From positions 1,439,001 through 1,503,000 of the forward strand of contig JARHVA010002125.1 of assembly GCA_037957365.1 (NCBI GenBank): a stretch of 64,000 nt of DNA, given 5' to 3'. Shown one piece after another: positions 45,622 through 58,703 of this stretch; position 1 is the stretch's first letter; each line of letters begins with the position of its first letter. This DNA comes from Torreya grandis. Taxonomy: Eukaryota; Streptophyta; Pinopsida; Cupressales; Taxaceae. Made by a program: the position numbers and the translations under genes. The notes beneath the pieces are model-generated. The model saw only the letters and a list, made by a program, of their open reading frames with translations. It ran no database searches and had not been told where the DNA came from.

Positions 45622-46421
45622 TATATACCAAACTCGCCTGTGAGCTGCTAGGCATGAGTAGTAGTAGGGAGTGCATATGTTTTGCTTCTATGTTTTTAAC
45701 TTTATTTATTAAACTAAATTAAATTAAGGATGTGGTTGAAGAACTAAGGTGTTGATTCTTGAAATATTATTAGCTTAGTGTTATGACTTGTTTAAAATAT
45801 CAATCTTATAGTTATTTACATGAATGTATTGTGATATGGAGGTTTACCCTTGGTCACTAATGGCATCTTGGTGCCATATAGCAACTTTAGCCTACCTAAA
45901 ATAGACTAAGTTTTAGAACCAAATTATGCCAAGGCTCAAATACCCACACTTAGAGTGTTACCCTAAGGATGAGTAGTTGAACCCAAGCCATCCTTATGAC
46001 TTGTCTAACTGAATGACCCCTAACCCACTATCCAATAGCTTGAGCCATTGAAAGCTTGATCTAGCCAGTCATGAACTTGCACACTAGGGCTTATGCCCTT
46101 GAGAATACTTATGCCTAATTAACTTCTTTAGATTAGCCTAGTGTTGATAGGCCACCTAAACCCATCTTACCCATGACTAACTCCCTTTGGACCCCAAGTT
46201 GCATCATGTTGCAACTAGCCCAACACAGGTCTGGTCCCATCATTATTATGCTTCAGGTGAGCACACAAGTTTTGCACCTTATGTGAAATTGATGCCATTA
46301 CAATAGTGTGTTAAACCCTATTATGCTCATGCCTCACTTCATCAAATCTAGAATTGACTTGGTTTGATAGCTAAGCACATGACTAAGTGCAAAGGCTAAC
46401 CTTTTGTACTTTTCTACAATA
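45622..46421 (+). repeat. Gyp3 3' LTR, second part
   Basis: It continues the 5' LTR alignment from about 26887 to 27694 and ends TTTTCTACAATA. It is followed by ACCTC (46422-46426). Confidence 0.9.
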
Positions 46422-46426
46422 ACCTC

Positions 46427-49335
46427 CTAGACCTTTCACACACATATATAGGTAGAAAATCCTCCAAGAATAAAGTTTCAAAGGATTTTGTATTTTAAAT
46501 GTGCATCTATAGGATTGCACAAAGAATGAGTAGAAAGAGGTAGGTTTTGAGTTGAACATGAGTTTTGAGAGATCATTCAATCATTACTAGACCATGGAAG
46601 AGGTGATTTAAGTGTTTATATTCTTATGAGAATGACTAATCACCAATCTAAGTCAAGATAACTTGAGAGAGAGCCAAGTAAATCTGTAGAGACCTAAAAT
46701 AATAATTTTTTTCATTTGAGATTAAATTCTCAATAAACCAATAAGAAAATTGGTTTATTATCGATTAACATAATTTAATAAATCTCAATATAACACCCAA
46801 ACAAATTTAAACTTCTATGAATATCTTGTTGGGGGAATGTATATAGCTATGTATACGCAAATTTGGGAACATCAGCTCTAGAACAACTTTGGTATGCAAT
46901 TGGAAGTTTGAAAAGACACTTTGAGAAGTATTAAAACACTAGGTAGAGTCTTTTCATAAATTTTATCTCCCCACTCCTAAGTTGTATGAGTTCTAAGTAG
47001 AGCATAGTCAAAGTGGTAAAAGCAAGGTAGTCATGCATACTCAGCCAAATTATGTAAGTCTACAAGCAAAAGATTTAAAGGTTCTTGGCCAATCTTGAAC
47101 AATTCCTCATCTAAAAAAGTCTTCAAATAGGTTAAACAAATCCCACACTATTTCCAAAAACTAAATTGAGATCATCAAGGTAAGATGCCAAACTAGGAAC
47201 AAGTTTAAAGTGGTTTCAAAATTTGAAATGATACCTATAGATCTGTATACAAGAATTTGGAGATTATGCCTTAAATGTTGAATATACAAGACTGCCTACA
47301 AACCCTTGATGTGGGATAATGCAAGTTATAAAAGGATTTGAGGGGTAAAACACCTTGAAAAACATTTTCAAACCTTTTATAACATGAATAAAGTCAAGAT
47401 CAAGTGTTTTTAAAGTTAAATCAGACATTAGAAGCCATTATTTGCCCAAACGGTCCTCTAAAACACACATTCACAAGTTTACAAGCCTGAGAGGTCATCT
47501 CTCATTACATGTGAACTCAAAGGAGGATTTACAGGGGCATAAATGGATTTAGGGGAGTATGGAGAGGTCCCATACTTCATTTTTGTGACATTAAGTAGAA
47601 TATTAGGGATTTATTCTTTATGAACAATCCTTAACAAGTTTGACACCTTAAAACCCTTATAGAACACTCAATTGGAGCTTGATAGTCATGGATGTTATTC
47701 AAGTGACTCCAGTGCACATGAATAACCTTGAAATCATCTATATGGCATTCTATAACTTCATGATCATCTATTACAACCATTAGTTGACATGTGTGAAGTG
47801 AAAAGTATAAGGAATGGCCTAAAAACTACCTTTTTAGGCATTTTTATAAGTTTATAAGTGTGTTTGGTCTTCTTAATCACTGGTAAAGACCTCCTAGGCC
47901 TAAGCATAGTTCTAAAAATATTGAAATATCCATTTAATGAATCTCAATATGATGTGATAGGTTTTAAGTTACTAAATCATGCCAAGATAGTGATTATCCT
48001 TTAATTGCATAGAAAATATGATATTTTTAAACCTTCTTAAGTTCACCTAAGGAATAATAACCTTTGAGATACTCTAGTATAAACTTTATGACAATCTCAT
48101 GTGGTTCTCCAAGTCATGAAATGTAGAAACTTATTTTTGGCCACTCTCATGCCTAAAATGGGATTCAGATCAATTTCTATTAAAAAATATAATTTAAGCC
48201 TATAAATCACCTTAATTACCTAAATTCATTCATATAATGGATTTAATTTATTAAAAATGTGATGAGGCTAGCTTATTTGGCATATTACTCTGTATACATA
48301 AAAACCCTAGTTTGGTATTAACCCTATTCAAATTACAACCTAGTAATTTGACACTTTTGTCTTATCAAGCTATTAATTCATAGCATTTAAAATAATTTTG
48401 AAAAGGAAAAAAAACACTAATTAAGATTAATTTACTTAATTAACTTTCCTAAACAAAAATTCCAAATCAAATTAATGAATTTCATATCAAAAAAAGGAAT
48501 TTTTAGCCAAATGTGAAGTCAAAGGTTAAAGAAGCTAATAAAGTGATTTATTATTTCATAAATATTCTTAAATTGTGTGTCACAACCTCATAAATATCTA
48601 AAGTGATTTTTCATGCCTCACAAATATCTGAAACTGAGGTGTTGAGATTTCATAAGTGCTTTGACCCAACCTAGGGTTAGCCTGACTCAACCTAGGTTAT
48701 TTTAGACTCAACCAAAGTTAGAATTTAACCTAAGCTCTATAGATTTAGAGTTAGTTCTTAGAGATATAAATAAAAGTAACCACACCATATGCCAACAAAA
48801 TTTTATATGTAAGGTTATTATATTGTAATAACTTCAAGAAGCCATTGAGAGTAGTGTTATAATGCCCAATTTATGCCAAGCTTCACACCAAGCCACAAGT
48901 AATGATTAGAGAGATGCTACCACCATGGAAAATCAATTGTTATAAGACTCTAATTATAATATTCTAATCACAAACATCCTTATGCTAATAATTAAGCATA
49001 AAATTTTACAAAGGAGGTAAATTACTTGCATTATTTTTTTCTATATTTTGTGATCTTGTTGACTTTGCTATTTTTTTCCTATTTCTTAGGCAAAAGTGTT
49101 TAGTCCTAATGTATTGTTATGCTTTATTTTTTGTCATTTGGACTAATAAGGGACTAATCTATATTTTTTTTACTCTTATAAATCCTAAGATACATAATGG
49201 CATGCACAATGGGACCATGCATATCATATGGCCATGGACAATGATATGATAACCTTAGTTTTTATAACAAATGCATTTAATTCTTCAATTTTAGAGTTTT
49301 AACTTTGAAATTAATGTCATTTTATTTTTTTAGTA
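46427..49335. other. Unassigned repeat-derived DNA after Gyp3
   Basis: No gene. TGTAGAGACC at about 46688 could be an LTR start and GAGATATAAATAAAAG near 48758 a TATA box. The stretch around 48825-48930 is loosely like the putative Tat0 LTR near 20930-21060. Neither LTR ends nor duplications can be shown. Confidence 0.35.
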
Positions 49336-49692
49336 ATCAATGGTTTTACCCTATGTAATGATAGCTTCATCAATCCTATGTTTATTTATTATCTTTATTT
49401 GTGAAAAAAAGGTAGCTTCAAACGTATATATTTGACCTAATAAATAGTGGCTTTGACCAGATAAATGATGGCTTTGCTCTAAGGATTCAGTGGCTTTGAT
49501 CATGATAAACAGTATCTTCACCAAGTAAAATTACCCTATGTTCACCTATTTTTCTATGATATTCAGTAGCTTCACCATATCTAAATGCAATCTTTAACTT
49601 TTTAAATGGTAACTTTATCAAAGTTGCTCTCTATGTCTATGTTTATAGGAAAATAATGATTTTGCCCTGCTAAATGATGGCTTCACTCTGTG
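49336..49692 (+). repeat. Degenerate minisatellite, roughly ten copies of a 25-35 bp motif
   Basis: Repeats around the core AATGATGGCTTTGCCC or AGTGGCTTTGACCA (for example near 49450, 49470, 49490, 49505, 49565, 49655 and 49675). This style is typical of 3' UTR minisatellites in Tat-like elements. Confidence 0.6.
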
Positions 49693-51689
49693 TTTTTTCA
49701 AAAACTTGAGAGCTCAAAATGAATTATTATTTACTCATTTCCTTTTTGTCTTAGAGGCAAGCAAACCCCCTAACATTTTTTCAGGAACTAAGGTGGATAG
49801 AGAGAATCTTATGCATTTCTAAGACTCACATACACTTTTTTTTGGTGTTTAAAATCCACTTAACCACACTTGTCTTTTAGTTTTTAAAGTTTTTAAAATT
49901 GAAAACAAGGCCAAGGGGAAAAAATTTCAATCACACTTTGATTTGGTGATATTAAAAGGAACATACATTTTAGTTAGAGATCTTGATATCTTTTTCACTT
50001 TGTGTTTGTTTTTTATTAGTAGCTAAATTTCAAAGTTCATAGTTAGATTTATTTTTTTGTGGAAAATTATAAACTATTGAATGTACACTCTCCCCCATAC
50101 CCTTTAGGAACTTTTATGACCAAAATCACTTAGTTTATTGCCTTTTTTATTTAGTCTTGTCATAAACCATGTTTTGTATGTTCTCCCCAAGTTCTGAGTG
50201 ACTTGGGTGCCCAGAAATGACCTCTAAACTCTTTCCTTTTTATTTTATTGCATTTGTATTGTGGTTGAGAGACCATTTCTCCCTCACAAATTCTCAAGGG
50301 CTGCATTGACTTGGGTTTTTATCTCCCAACATCATACCAACCCCATTCTATGGTGGTTTATATAAATTGGGCATGTGATATTGGGATTTCTAGGGGGCTA
50401 AATGGCTATCCTCTTTAATCTTAATGAAAATCTAGGTCAGGTCTTGCTAAACATTAGACTCTATTAAGAAGTACATGGATAGAGTTTCTATGCAAAATAA
50501 TATACCCTTACATAGTAATTTATCAGGTATAAACCTAATTGATGTGATTTCACCCTTATGTTACCCACACTTGGGATCATTTGATGCATGTGAAACTTAT
50601 ATATTTTTAGTTAACCCCACTTACTATAGAATTTATTGTCAAATTTTGAGTGCTCCTCACTCTAAATTCATACCACATACCAATTCCTAAAATATAGAGG
50701 GGGCATAAATACTCTACCTACACTTGTACTTTAATTTTTATATTAGCACTTAATTCCTCACAAGAATTGGTATATCAATTGAAACTTTGGTAGAAGCTAT
50801 GCACACCCATGTTAGTTTTAGGGATACGATGAGTCATTTGTGTTATTTTTAATTTATTTGATTTACATGTGTTTTTTTAGACTAAAACTATTTGTTTATA
50901 TTATCACATCAAAATAAGTCCCAAAACATCACATTGTTTTCACACCACTTTAGCCTAAGAGGTGTTATTCTATCCATTTTATGTCACACTTTTTTCCTTA
51001 GATAATTATTCTAAAAACCATTTATGTGTCATTGATTTAAATAGGGCATCATTATGCTACCCATTTCATATCAAACATTTGCCTTGGATTCTTGAGTCTA
51101 AAACCATCATCATACTATTTGTTTAAAGGAGAATTATTATGTTGCCTAAATCATTTCAAAATACTTATCACTTTTGAAACCAAGTTCTGAACAATTATTG
51201 TACTTTTTTTTTTAAAATGTATGGTTATGCTACCTAATTTGGTCTAGCCTTTTTCCTTAAAACATTCGAGTCTTTTCACATCAAATATGAAACTAAACCT
51301 TTCAAAGTGCAAATCTTAAATTAATCAAGTTTATGCCAAAGCCGCATCTAATTTAGGCTTAGATAGTCTACCTTTTATGTTTTAATTATGTTACTTGGGT
51401 CAATTTCCTATTTGATCTAAAGTCCCCTTGATTAGAACCTAGTTTTTATTGTCTATCTTGTACCTTGCTTTAGATTCCTTTGATCTAAGTTGTTGCCACA
51501 TGCCTTGTTTGAAGTTTGTTGTGCCAAATTTTGAATGTCCTAGTTGTATTATTCCAAAAGTTTCTTATGATTCAAATATCAAGTCTTACTGAGCCAATTA
51601 TCAAGTGTCACCCAAGCCAATTCCCTTAGCTTATTCTAATTTTTAAGTTATTATTTGAGTTATTTATTTTTAAGGCTAGCCTTTTTTTC
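49693..51689. other. No gene seen
   Basis: AT-rich, with poly-T tracts. A purine run AGAGGGGGCATAAA near 50696 could be a polypurine tract but no LTR start follows clearly. The frame 50475-50690 has no recognisable feature. Confidence 0.4.
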
Positions 51690-51891
51690 ATGTTAACTGA
51701 TTATAATTGCCTTTGGGCAAATCATTGTTATCTTTTGATCTTAGTTTATAATTGTTTTACTTTGTCTAGATACTTCTATCACTAATTATAACTACCTTTG
51801 GTAAAATTAGTACCTTAGTCATAGATGAGTTTTGAGCCTTTGTGTTACCTTTTTCCATTGATTATAACCACCTTTGGGCAAATTAGTATCA
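51690..51891 (+). repeat. Three more hairpins of the Tat0 3' UTR family
   Basis: TGATT...AATCA (about 51698-51727), CACTAATT...AATTAGT (about 51780-51811) and TGATT...AATTA (about 51858-51889). All have the loop core ATAAyyrCCTTTGGgCAAA, a relative of the loops at 18230-20170. This links the stretch to the same element group. Confidence 0.6.
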
Positions 51892-54150
51892 TTTGTTAGA
51901 CCAGTTTCGAGTTTGTGTTATCCTACCTTTGCCTAGTTTATTTATTTTACCCTTTGGGCCTCTTATAGAGTCAAATTTTGTTTGTTTTTAGACCTTGGTT
52001 ATTTGTTACATTTAAAACATTTTTTTTTGAGACCTATCTATAGATCCAAACATGACTCATTACACAAGTAATAGGACCATGTGTAATCTAGAATATGATA
52101 AAGTTGTGACTAGTGACCCTTTTATTTAATAGTTGTATTATATACAAAGGGAAATGCAACTGATCTATAAATCAAGCCTATTTTGAAGAAGATAAATCCT
52201 ACTTACACTTTTTATTATTGATACATTAGATATTCAAGGTCACAACGAAGATGGATCCACTAGACCTAACTAAGGGATATATTACCACAATAACATCACT
52301 AGAGAGGCTTACAAAGCCTTTAATCAAGAAATAGTATTCAATAACCCTATCTAGGTCCTATTTTTTCATATTCACAAAGTATATGCAAATCAAAGTAAAA
52401 TCTAATCTAGTTCTCATCAAATCTTATGGCATAAAGTGGGCATAATAAACATAAAAAATTAAACATGCATAGAAGATCTATACTCACACCAATGTATAGG
52501 AAATCTTAATGCATGGGAGATAATTACAAATACAAATACATCGACTCTTACAAAGGAGGAAAAATTTTAGCAATACTTACCTATAAAGATGAACCTATTG
52601 ATCCTCAATCTCTCCCTTGGCAAAGGTGTTTCATAAGAGGCTGTTATGGTATGTAAGGATAACAAGGATAAGTCATATCTAGGATACATGACCTATTTAT
52701 GAATTTAAAAAACTTTTCCACAAGATAAGATCTATATCTATAAATAAATTATGAAACCTCAAGTTATGCTCCTAAAGTAGGATGGTGGATAAGCAAATGC
52801 ATAATATATATTCTTGTTCTCTTCCATATAAATGATAGAATTAGATGCGTATATATAGCTTAATCTAACCCTAAACCTTTCCTAAGGTTTATCTAATAAG
52901 GTCATCCTAATTTAATCTATATCATTATTAAAAAATAAATTAGGTCTTAGTTTAGGTTGGTTAGGGGCTGACCTAGACCCTAAATGATTGTTATCAATTA
53001 GAGTACATGTTCGATGAGGCTGATAGTGTAATGTAAACTATTGGAAAGGGTTTTAGGATAGGGAAGGGCTAATGAAAGTGTAAAATTACTAGAGGATGGT
53101 TAAAAAGAGGAGGCAAAGATTAGGGAAGTGGTTTTAGGAGATGGGTGTGTAGATACAAAGTGGTAGTATAAGGACACCAATCCTATGAAGCACCAATGAT
53201 CTACCCTTTCCTTTCTTAGTGCACCCTTTAGGGCATGCACTTAGAGATATTGAGACTTGATAGATTATTCAAATAGATAAAGCATCATTAATTGATAAAA
53301 TTTGAAAATATTATGTGTATACATATGCCCCACTCGAAGCACATCATGTGTTATGTAAGTATAATAGGGGATGGTGCTTTAGGAAAATAACACGGTAACA
53401 AATAATTTTGAAGATAAATAGATTGCAGTAAGAAGAAAATAAGATAAATGAAAGGACAAAATTTAAAAGCACATACCTTTACTTACCTTAGTGTTGTAGA
53501 TAAATAAGGAAAGGCAAGAAATGTGAATGTTTCCAATGTAGGAAACATTAGGCGAACCTATAGAAATTAGTGAAAAAGAGCAAAAAATCAAAATGTATAT
53601 TTAATATGTGAAAAGATTATCTATAATTTTAGGTTTCCATAACATTTTATAGTTCAAAAAAATATCTAGAAGAAACAAATATATGATCAAAATATGGAAT
53701 ATGGTGGTAAATATTTGAAAGGTAAATACTTTTGAATAGTAAATATAAATACGGTGGAAAGTAATTCATTTGTTATTTTTACTATCATAAGAAAACAAAG
53801 CTCTGAGAGAACTAGTTTGATACCAGAGAGACATCATGGTGAGGAGATGATAGTTGAAATGGGGAGGATGCATAGTAGTCACAGTGAGTGCAACATAGGT
53901 AATCGATTCTGAATTTCAAATTTTTGAGTATTGTAATTTAAATTTAGCTAGATATAGAAAATTGATTGGTAGGAAAAATATAGACACCGGAATGGACCCC
54001 ATGAAATTTTAGGTAGACTAGGGGTAGAATAGAATACTATTTAGGAAGAATTTGGATCAATAAATGCTTAAGTCATTTATAGGAAATGGTCAAAAAGTTA
54101 TCATTATGAAGGAATAGAGACAACTCGATCAACTAATATATAAGGTGAGC
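51892..54150. other. No gene seen
   Basis: AT-rich, with no open frame of note on either strand and no LTR ends that I can pair. Confidence 0.4.
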
Positions 54151-54154
54151 AAAA

Positions 54155-54475
54155 CTTAGGGGGTCAATTTCATATCAGTGGGATAATTTATTATTATAAG
54201 GAGTGGTTGACTATGTATCACTAAGCTGGCATAGTTATCAGGGAGGAAAAGGTTGACTGCATACTAGAGGGTTGATTCAATTTTTGGAAGAGGGTTGATA
54301 TAGTTTGAAAAATAGGGTTGATTATTTACTATAGGGCTGATTTAGAATGCTAAGATAAAAGAGGTCTAATTTAAAATAAAATAGGTTGATCTAGTTTAAA
54401 ATGGCAAGGGTTGATTTAGTTTTGAAAAAAAAAAGGTATAGGGTCAATTTAGTATTAAATAGGCTGATTATGTAG
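54155..54475 (+). repeat. Degenerate tandem repeat with GGTTGATTTAGTTT core
   Basis: About eight to nine imperfect copies, 25-45 bp apart, of a unit like AGGGTTGATTTAGTTTGAAA (near 54160, 54240, 54275, 54290, 54315, 54340, 54390, 54410 and 54440). Confidence 0.6.
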
Positions 54476-54689
54476 GAAAATTAGAAACATGAGAAACTAA
54501 ATCAAACTATCTAGTTAAGTTGTTAATTTAAGAATTTTGAAAAATGTATTTTGATTATTTATGACATGGAGAGTTGATACATCCTTTTTTGTTTGATATT
54601 TTATAGAGACACTAGAGATATTAGTGCATGATAGATAAATCATGGCTACTAGATTTACTGGATGATTTGAGTGACATGGATAGAGCTTG

Positions 54690-55600
54690 ATAGGTCACAC
54701 TGGGCTTCAAAGGTATCAAGAAGATGAGGTATATCACAACAATTTTTAATCTTTTTTACATGTTCTTTGAATCATGTAAGTAGTTTACCAACACTTTTCA
54801 ATTGGTGGTGGATGGGGATACCATTGAGGTGTGGATCACTTTGGAGGACATCCACATATTGCTTAGACTTCCTATAGGTGGGACACCAATGATCACTAAC
54901 ACACCATAAGATCTAGAGGAGAGATGATTATTATCCCAATGGGAGACATGTTTAGATAGGATATACCCTGGATTGAGGGTGAGTTTTTTTAATGTTTATA
55001 TTTCATCCATTCTGGACATCTAGAAGGTAGTGATAGGACTTGTGATAGCATCAGTGTTATGTCACAAGTTGTCTCACAAGGTATCATTGTATGTGATAGC
55101 CTTGTGTTAGTCAATACTAGATCAAGGAAAACTCTATGATTTTATGGCTATCATCTAGCTCTAACTCATGCATGATATGTATGAGATATTTTCCAAAGGG
55201 AAAAAGATTGTGGGGCCTATTATTTTGTCGAGTGTTTGGATATATGATAGGTTCCCCATGTGGTTGATAACAGGTTACCTCAGGTGATGTAATAAATATA
55301 AGATCATGTAGTTCAGGCCATGCCCTATGTGCCATCTCTATAGATTATCACACAAGGAGAGATCATGTAGGAGTCATATACAAACATTATGACTGTATGG
55401 CCTAGTTAGGAAACTATTACGATAGGGTTAGCACAAGTGTAAATCATAGGCCATTACACCTCATGGGTAGAGCCACATCTAGTGGCACACTTTCTAAGAT
55501 AGTTTGGACTCCCACACCTAGTGACACCTTATAGTAGTGTATGCTTATTAGGAAATTCATGTTAGAGATTTGAGGAGGGGAAGAGGAAGGGTATTTACAA
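54690..55600 (+). pseudogene. Plant-mobile-domain-like pseudogene
   Basis: A decayed frame reads TNTFQLVVDGDTIEVWITLEDIHILLRLPIGGTPMITNTP (about 54790-54905). It resembles the start of the plant mobile domain (HTFHLPxGExTxTLEDVxxLLGLPIxG) carried by some plant transposons and by host MAIL-type genes. Further on, LCHKLSHKVSLYVIALC, the segment MHDMYEIFSKGKKIVGPIILSSVWIYDRFPMWLITGYL fits the usual later pattern of a Leu-rich helix followed by WxxxRFP. Stops at about 20-40 residue intervals make it non-functional. It is most likely part of a transposon, but no pol or transposase is visible beside it. Confidence 0.4.
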
Positions 55601-56849
55601 AGATACTAGTGATTAGGTTATAACATGCTAGACCATGGACTAGTTGAGCACATTAGTAAGTGGTAGGGGAGCCAGTAGAGGGAAATATTATGGACATAGA
55701 TGTAGGTAGATAGTATGCACCATAGTAGTAGCAGTAGTAGTGCCCACCATGGCCACACTAGAGATAGAGGAATCATCAATGATATTAGGTACAAGGGATG
55801 GCTATGGCATAAGAGGACCCAATATTCACTCAAGGACATAGTTGGTATATAGAGACACCTCTAAGGAGAGGATCAAAGTGTGCTCAAGTGGTGACTCCTA
55901 TATTTTCACTAGTGCAGAGGTAGCCCATAGAGGATGTGCTTAGTGGATGATTGGATGGAGATACAATGCATGGTGGGTGAGCAAATGAAGAGATTGTGGT
56001 TAATGACACTGGTACTAGTGACAATTTTTTTAATTTTGATTTAAGTTTTGAATATAGGATAATATTTGCATTATGATTATGGTATAAAGATGATTTGAGA
56101 TATATGTGTGATTTGATTTCTATCTAGTTTTTAGTTTTAAATATCAAATGGCAAATGAGATTACATGGGGAGCCCTAATTGTGGCTAAGCATCATGACAT
56201 TTTAGATGGGGTGATGGCTCCATATGACCCCACCACATTATATGTTCTTATGGTACTATCTTCCCATCCCATGTAGGCTAGTTTAGACTAGTGAGGGGGG
56301 TTGTGAGGTAGATTTAGGCACATGGGGATGGATTAAAGCCACTACCAGGGGTGGGAGAAGGAGAGGCATATGCTTGGAAGGCCCTAAAAGAGGAGAAAGG
56401 GGCACACATGGCTACCACCATTCATTTAGGATAGGTACATGCCTAAGTGTCCAATATATAGGGATATGTTACAAGTTTGAGACCCTGAACTACCAAATTA
56501 CAATGTACCATTCATATGGGACAATCTCAGGCATCTATTGGCAACGTGGCTAGGCTATAGGAAGATAGGATGGAGCCCAACCTTAGAGCTAGAGCTATTT
56601 CATTTTGTACTTTATATAAAACACATGATATATATATATATATATATATTGATAGTTGTATTGAATATCATGAATTGTGTGGATGTATATGCATGGATAT
56701 ATTTCTTTCTAGCACATGTATTTAGCTTTTATTGTATATGATATAGGAAATATATGTTGAGTGTTTTCTTTTCTAGCATTATGTGATACACATGCATGGT
56801 TAAAAATAAAAAGGTAAAAATGACTTGGAAAAGTATAAATAATCAAAAT
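55601..56849. other. No gene seen
   Basis: Possibly the tail of the same pseudogene. A short (TA)n tract lies at 56629-56650. No motif can be named. Confidence 0.35.
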
Positions 56850-57185
56850 AAATGCATTATATCATGATGGGAAATGTGTAATAACAAAATATGACTAAAT
56901 ATAATAAACCAAAGATGTTAAAAAGGGTAACAAATGTTTTTAAACCATGTAAAATATTTACACCAAGTTAAAACAAGTGAAATCACACTATAGCACATTG
57001 GGAAGTATGATAATTAGTAATAAAATGGAAGGCTCATGAAAACCAAATGGTATAAAAATAAAACAATTAATTCAATCAATCATACTAAATCACATTGGGA
57101 AGTATAAAATAGAAACAAAATTGAAAAATTAAATTAAATTAATTACACTAATTCAAGCTGGGAAGTATGAAAAATTTAATAGAAT
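56850..57185 (+). repeat. Interspersed repeats with CACATTGGGAAGTATGA core
   Basis: Four copies of a core like ATTGGGAAGTATGA with AT-rich spacers of about 80-140 bp (near 56863, 56995, 57091 and 57158). Confidence 0.55.
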
Positions 57186-57341
57186 GGTTATAAGCATACA
57201 TGCAATCCTAAAATAAGAAGATAAAAATGAAATATTAATTAAGTCATAAAACATACTATATCAAGATAAGAATCATGTCAATCACTACTTATCTCAAATT
57301 TGACACATCTAATTTCATTGTGACTTGGGTATTGGAATATT

Positions 57342-57504
57342 TTGTGAGGAAGGCCTAGTCCTATCCATGGTCTTACACTGCAACACACAAAGGGAACACC
57401 AATGAAGTGGAAATAACTAATGAAAAATATTTTTGAAAAGGATGTTTGTAATGTGGTAATCTGTGAGGAAGGCATGGTCCTATCCATGGTCTTACAATGC
57501 AACT
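57342..57504 (+). repeat. Direct repeat of about 43 bp at 120-bp spacing
   Basis: TGTGAGGAAGGCCTAGTCCT (57343) recurs as TGTGAGGAAGGCATGGTCCT (57462). Both continue through CCATGGTCTTACA and GCAAC. Confidence 0.75.
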
Positions 57505-58660
57505 CATAAATGGAAACCCTAGGGGGAATGATCAGTTAACAAAATAATATTTTTCAAGGGGAAATATAAGGACTATTGTAAATGGAAGAGGGAATGCAAA
57601 AATCATAACATAGGCTTCTATGAGTAGACCTTAGGACATATGAGGCACACTAATTACATAATTAATACACTAAATGGCTAGTGACCATCAAAATACAAAG
57701 GATACCCCATTCATAATAAGCACAAAGTTGTATTGGAAAATAGGTGAGATAATAAGATTCACTCATGGTAGTGATATAAATAATAAAATTAAAATGGACC
57801 TACCTTACCACAACATGTCCCTATTCCTCAGGGCCTCTTACAGAGATGTCGATCTACTGTGAAGATTGGGTACTTATGTGAGAAAGTAGGTAGCACTAAA
57901 AGATTTTTTTATTTCTCCTTTCCTAATCTACTAGCCTACCACACCCCAATGGACCTCAACTCTATCATGAGGCAAACTATGGAGTTTGAGATTCAATTAG
58001 AAAAGGGAGAGGTGTTATGAATCACATATTTTAGCATGATTTGACTTTTGAGATTTAGATGTTGCCTTTTGTATCATTGCCTTTAATTTAAATTATTTGG
58101 ATTTTAAATTTTATGGATTTTAAGGTTCCTCCTCCATATATATTTGGAATAACCAACATGAGGGATTAAAGTGATACAAATGAATGAACTTTAGACTTTG
58201 GCTAAAGGAAGCTAAGTATCTAAATATATGACTACTAAACACTTAGGCTTACCTATGAACTAGTATGTTATCTCAAGTTTCAACCATGTGTATGCTTAAT
58301 TTGTGAAAGTAAATAATGTAATAAATGAGGATCCAAAGTAGATTGGTAAGATATAATTACAATGAGATGAGTTATTTTCTAATAGATCACATGGTAAATA
58401 AGGATTACTAAGGGGAGTAAGGTTTGTATAACCGAGTCACAACAATTATTATCTATGTTATATGAGATAAGGTAGCAAACAAACATGACAAAAGATAAAG
58501 ACATCCATGAAAAAAAATGAACTCATAAATATAAGCATGTAAATGAAAAGAAACCATAAGAGAAGATGAAAAGAAATGAAACCATACACAACAGATAATG
58601 CATAATATAAATCTCCATGTGAAATAAATAAGTGAAGCAAAATTTGACACATAGTCAAAT
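57505..58660 (+). other. No gene; possible polypurine tract and LTR start near 58013
   Basis: GAAAAGGGAGAGG followed by TGTTATGAATCAC at 58013 looks like a polypurine tract plus LTR start. No partner LTR is found, so this stays a candidate. The frame 57674-57862 has no recognised family. Confidence 0.3.
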
Positions 58661-58661
58661 G

Positions 58662-58670
58662 ATATTATAT

Positions 58671-58703
<33 letters not shown>

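Larger units (their letters stand above)
26382..46421 (+). mobile_element. Gyp3: old gypsy LTR retrotransposon of about 15 kb, carrying the Pal2 insertion
   Basis: LTRs of 1313 bp (26382-27694) and about 1300 bp net (40214-40713 plus 45622-46421) start TGTTrGGCCCC, end CTACAATA and are flanked by ACCTC. Between them, in normal order and all heavily mutated, are a primer-binding site, gag with two zinc knuckles, protease, RT, RNase H and integrase. About 5 kb of extra sequence with a long charged frame follows, before the 3' LTR. It is a non-chromovirus gypsy; I cannot assign the lineage with certainty. The density of stops shows it is the most decayed of the delimited elements. Confidence 0.88.

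Noticed and set aside
25860..47650. Loose similarity between about 25870-25920 and 47605-47660, considered as a pair of LTRs
   Set aside because: The match covers only about 50 bp at low identity and does not extend, so it does not define LTRs.
46688..48930. Possible LTR starting TGTAGAGACC at 46688 with TATA near 48758
   Set aside because: No second copy, no target duplication and no polypurine tract; kept only as a remark.
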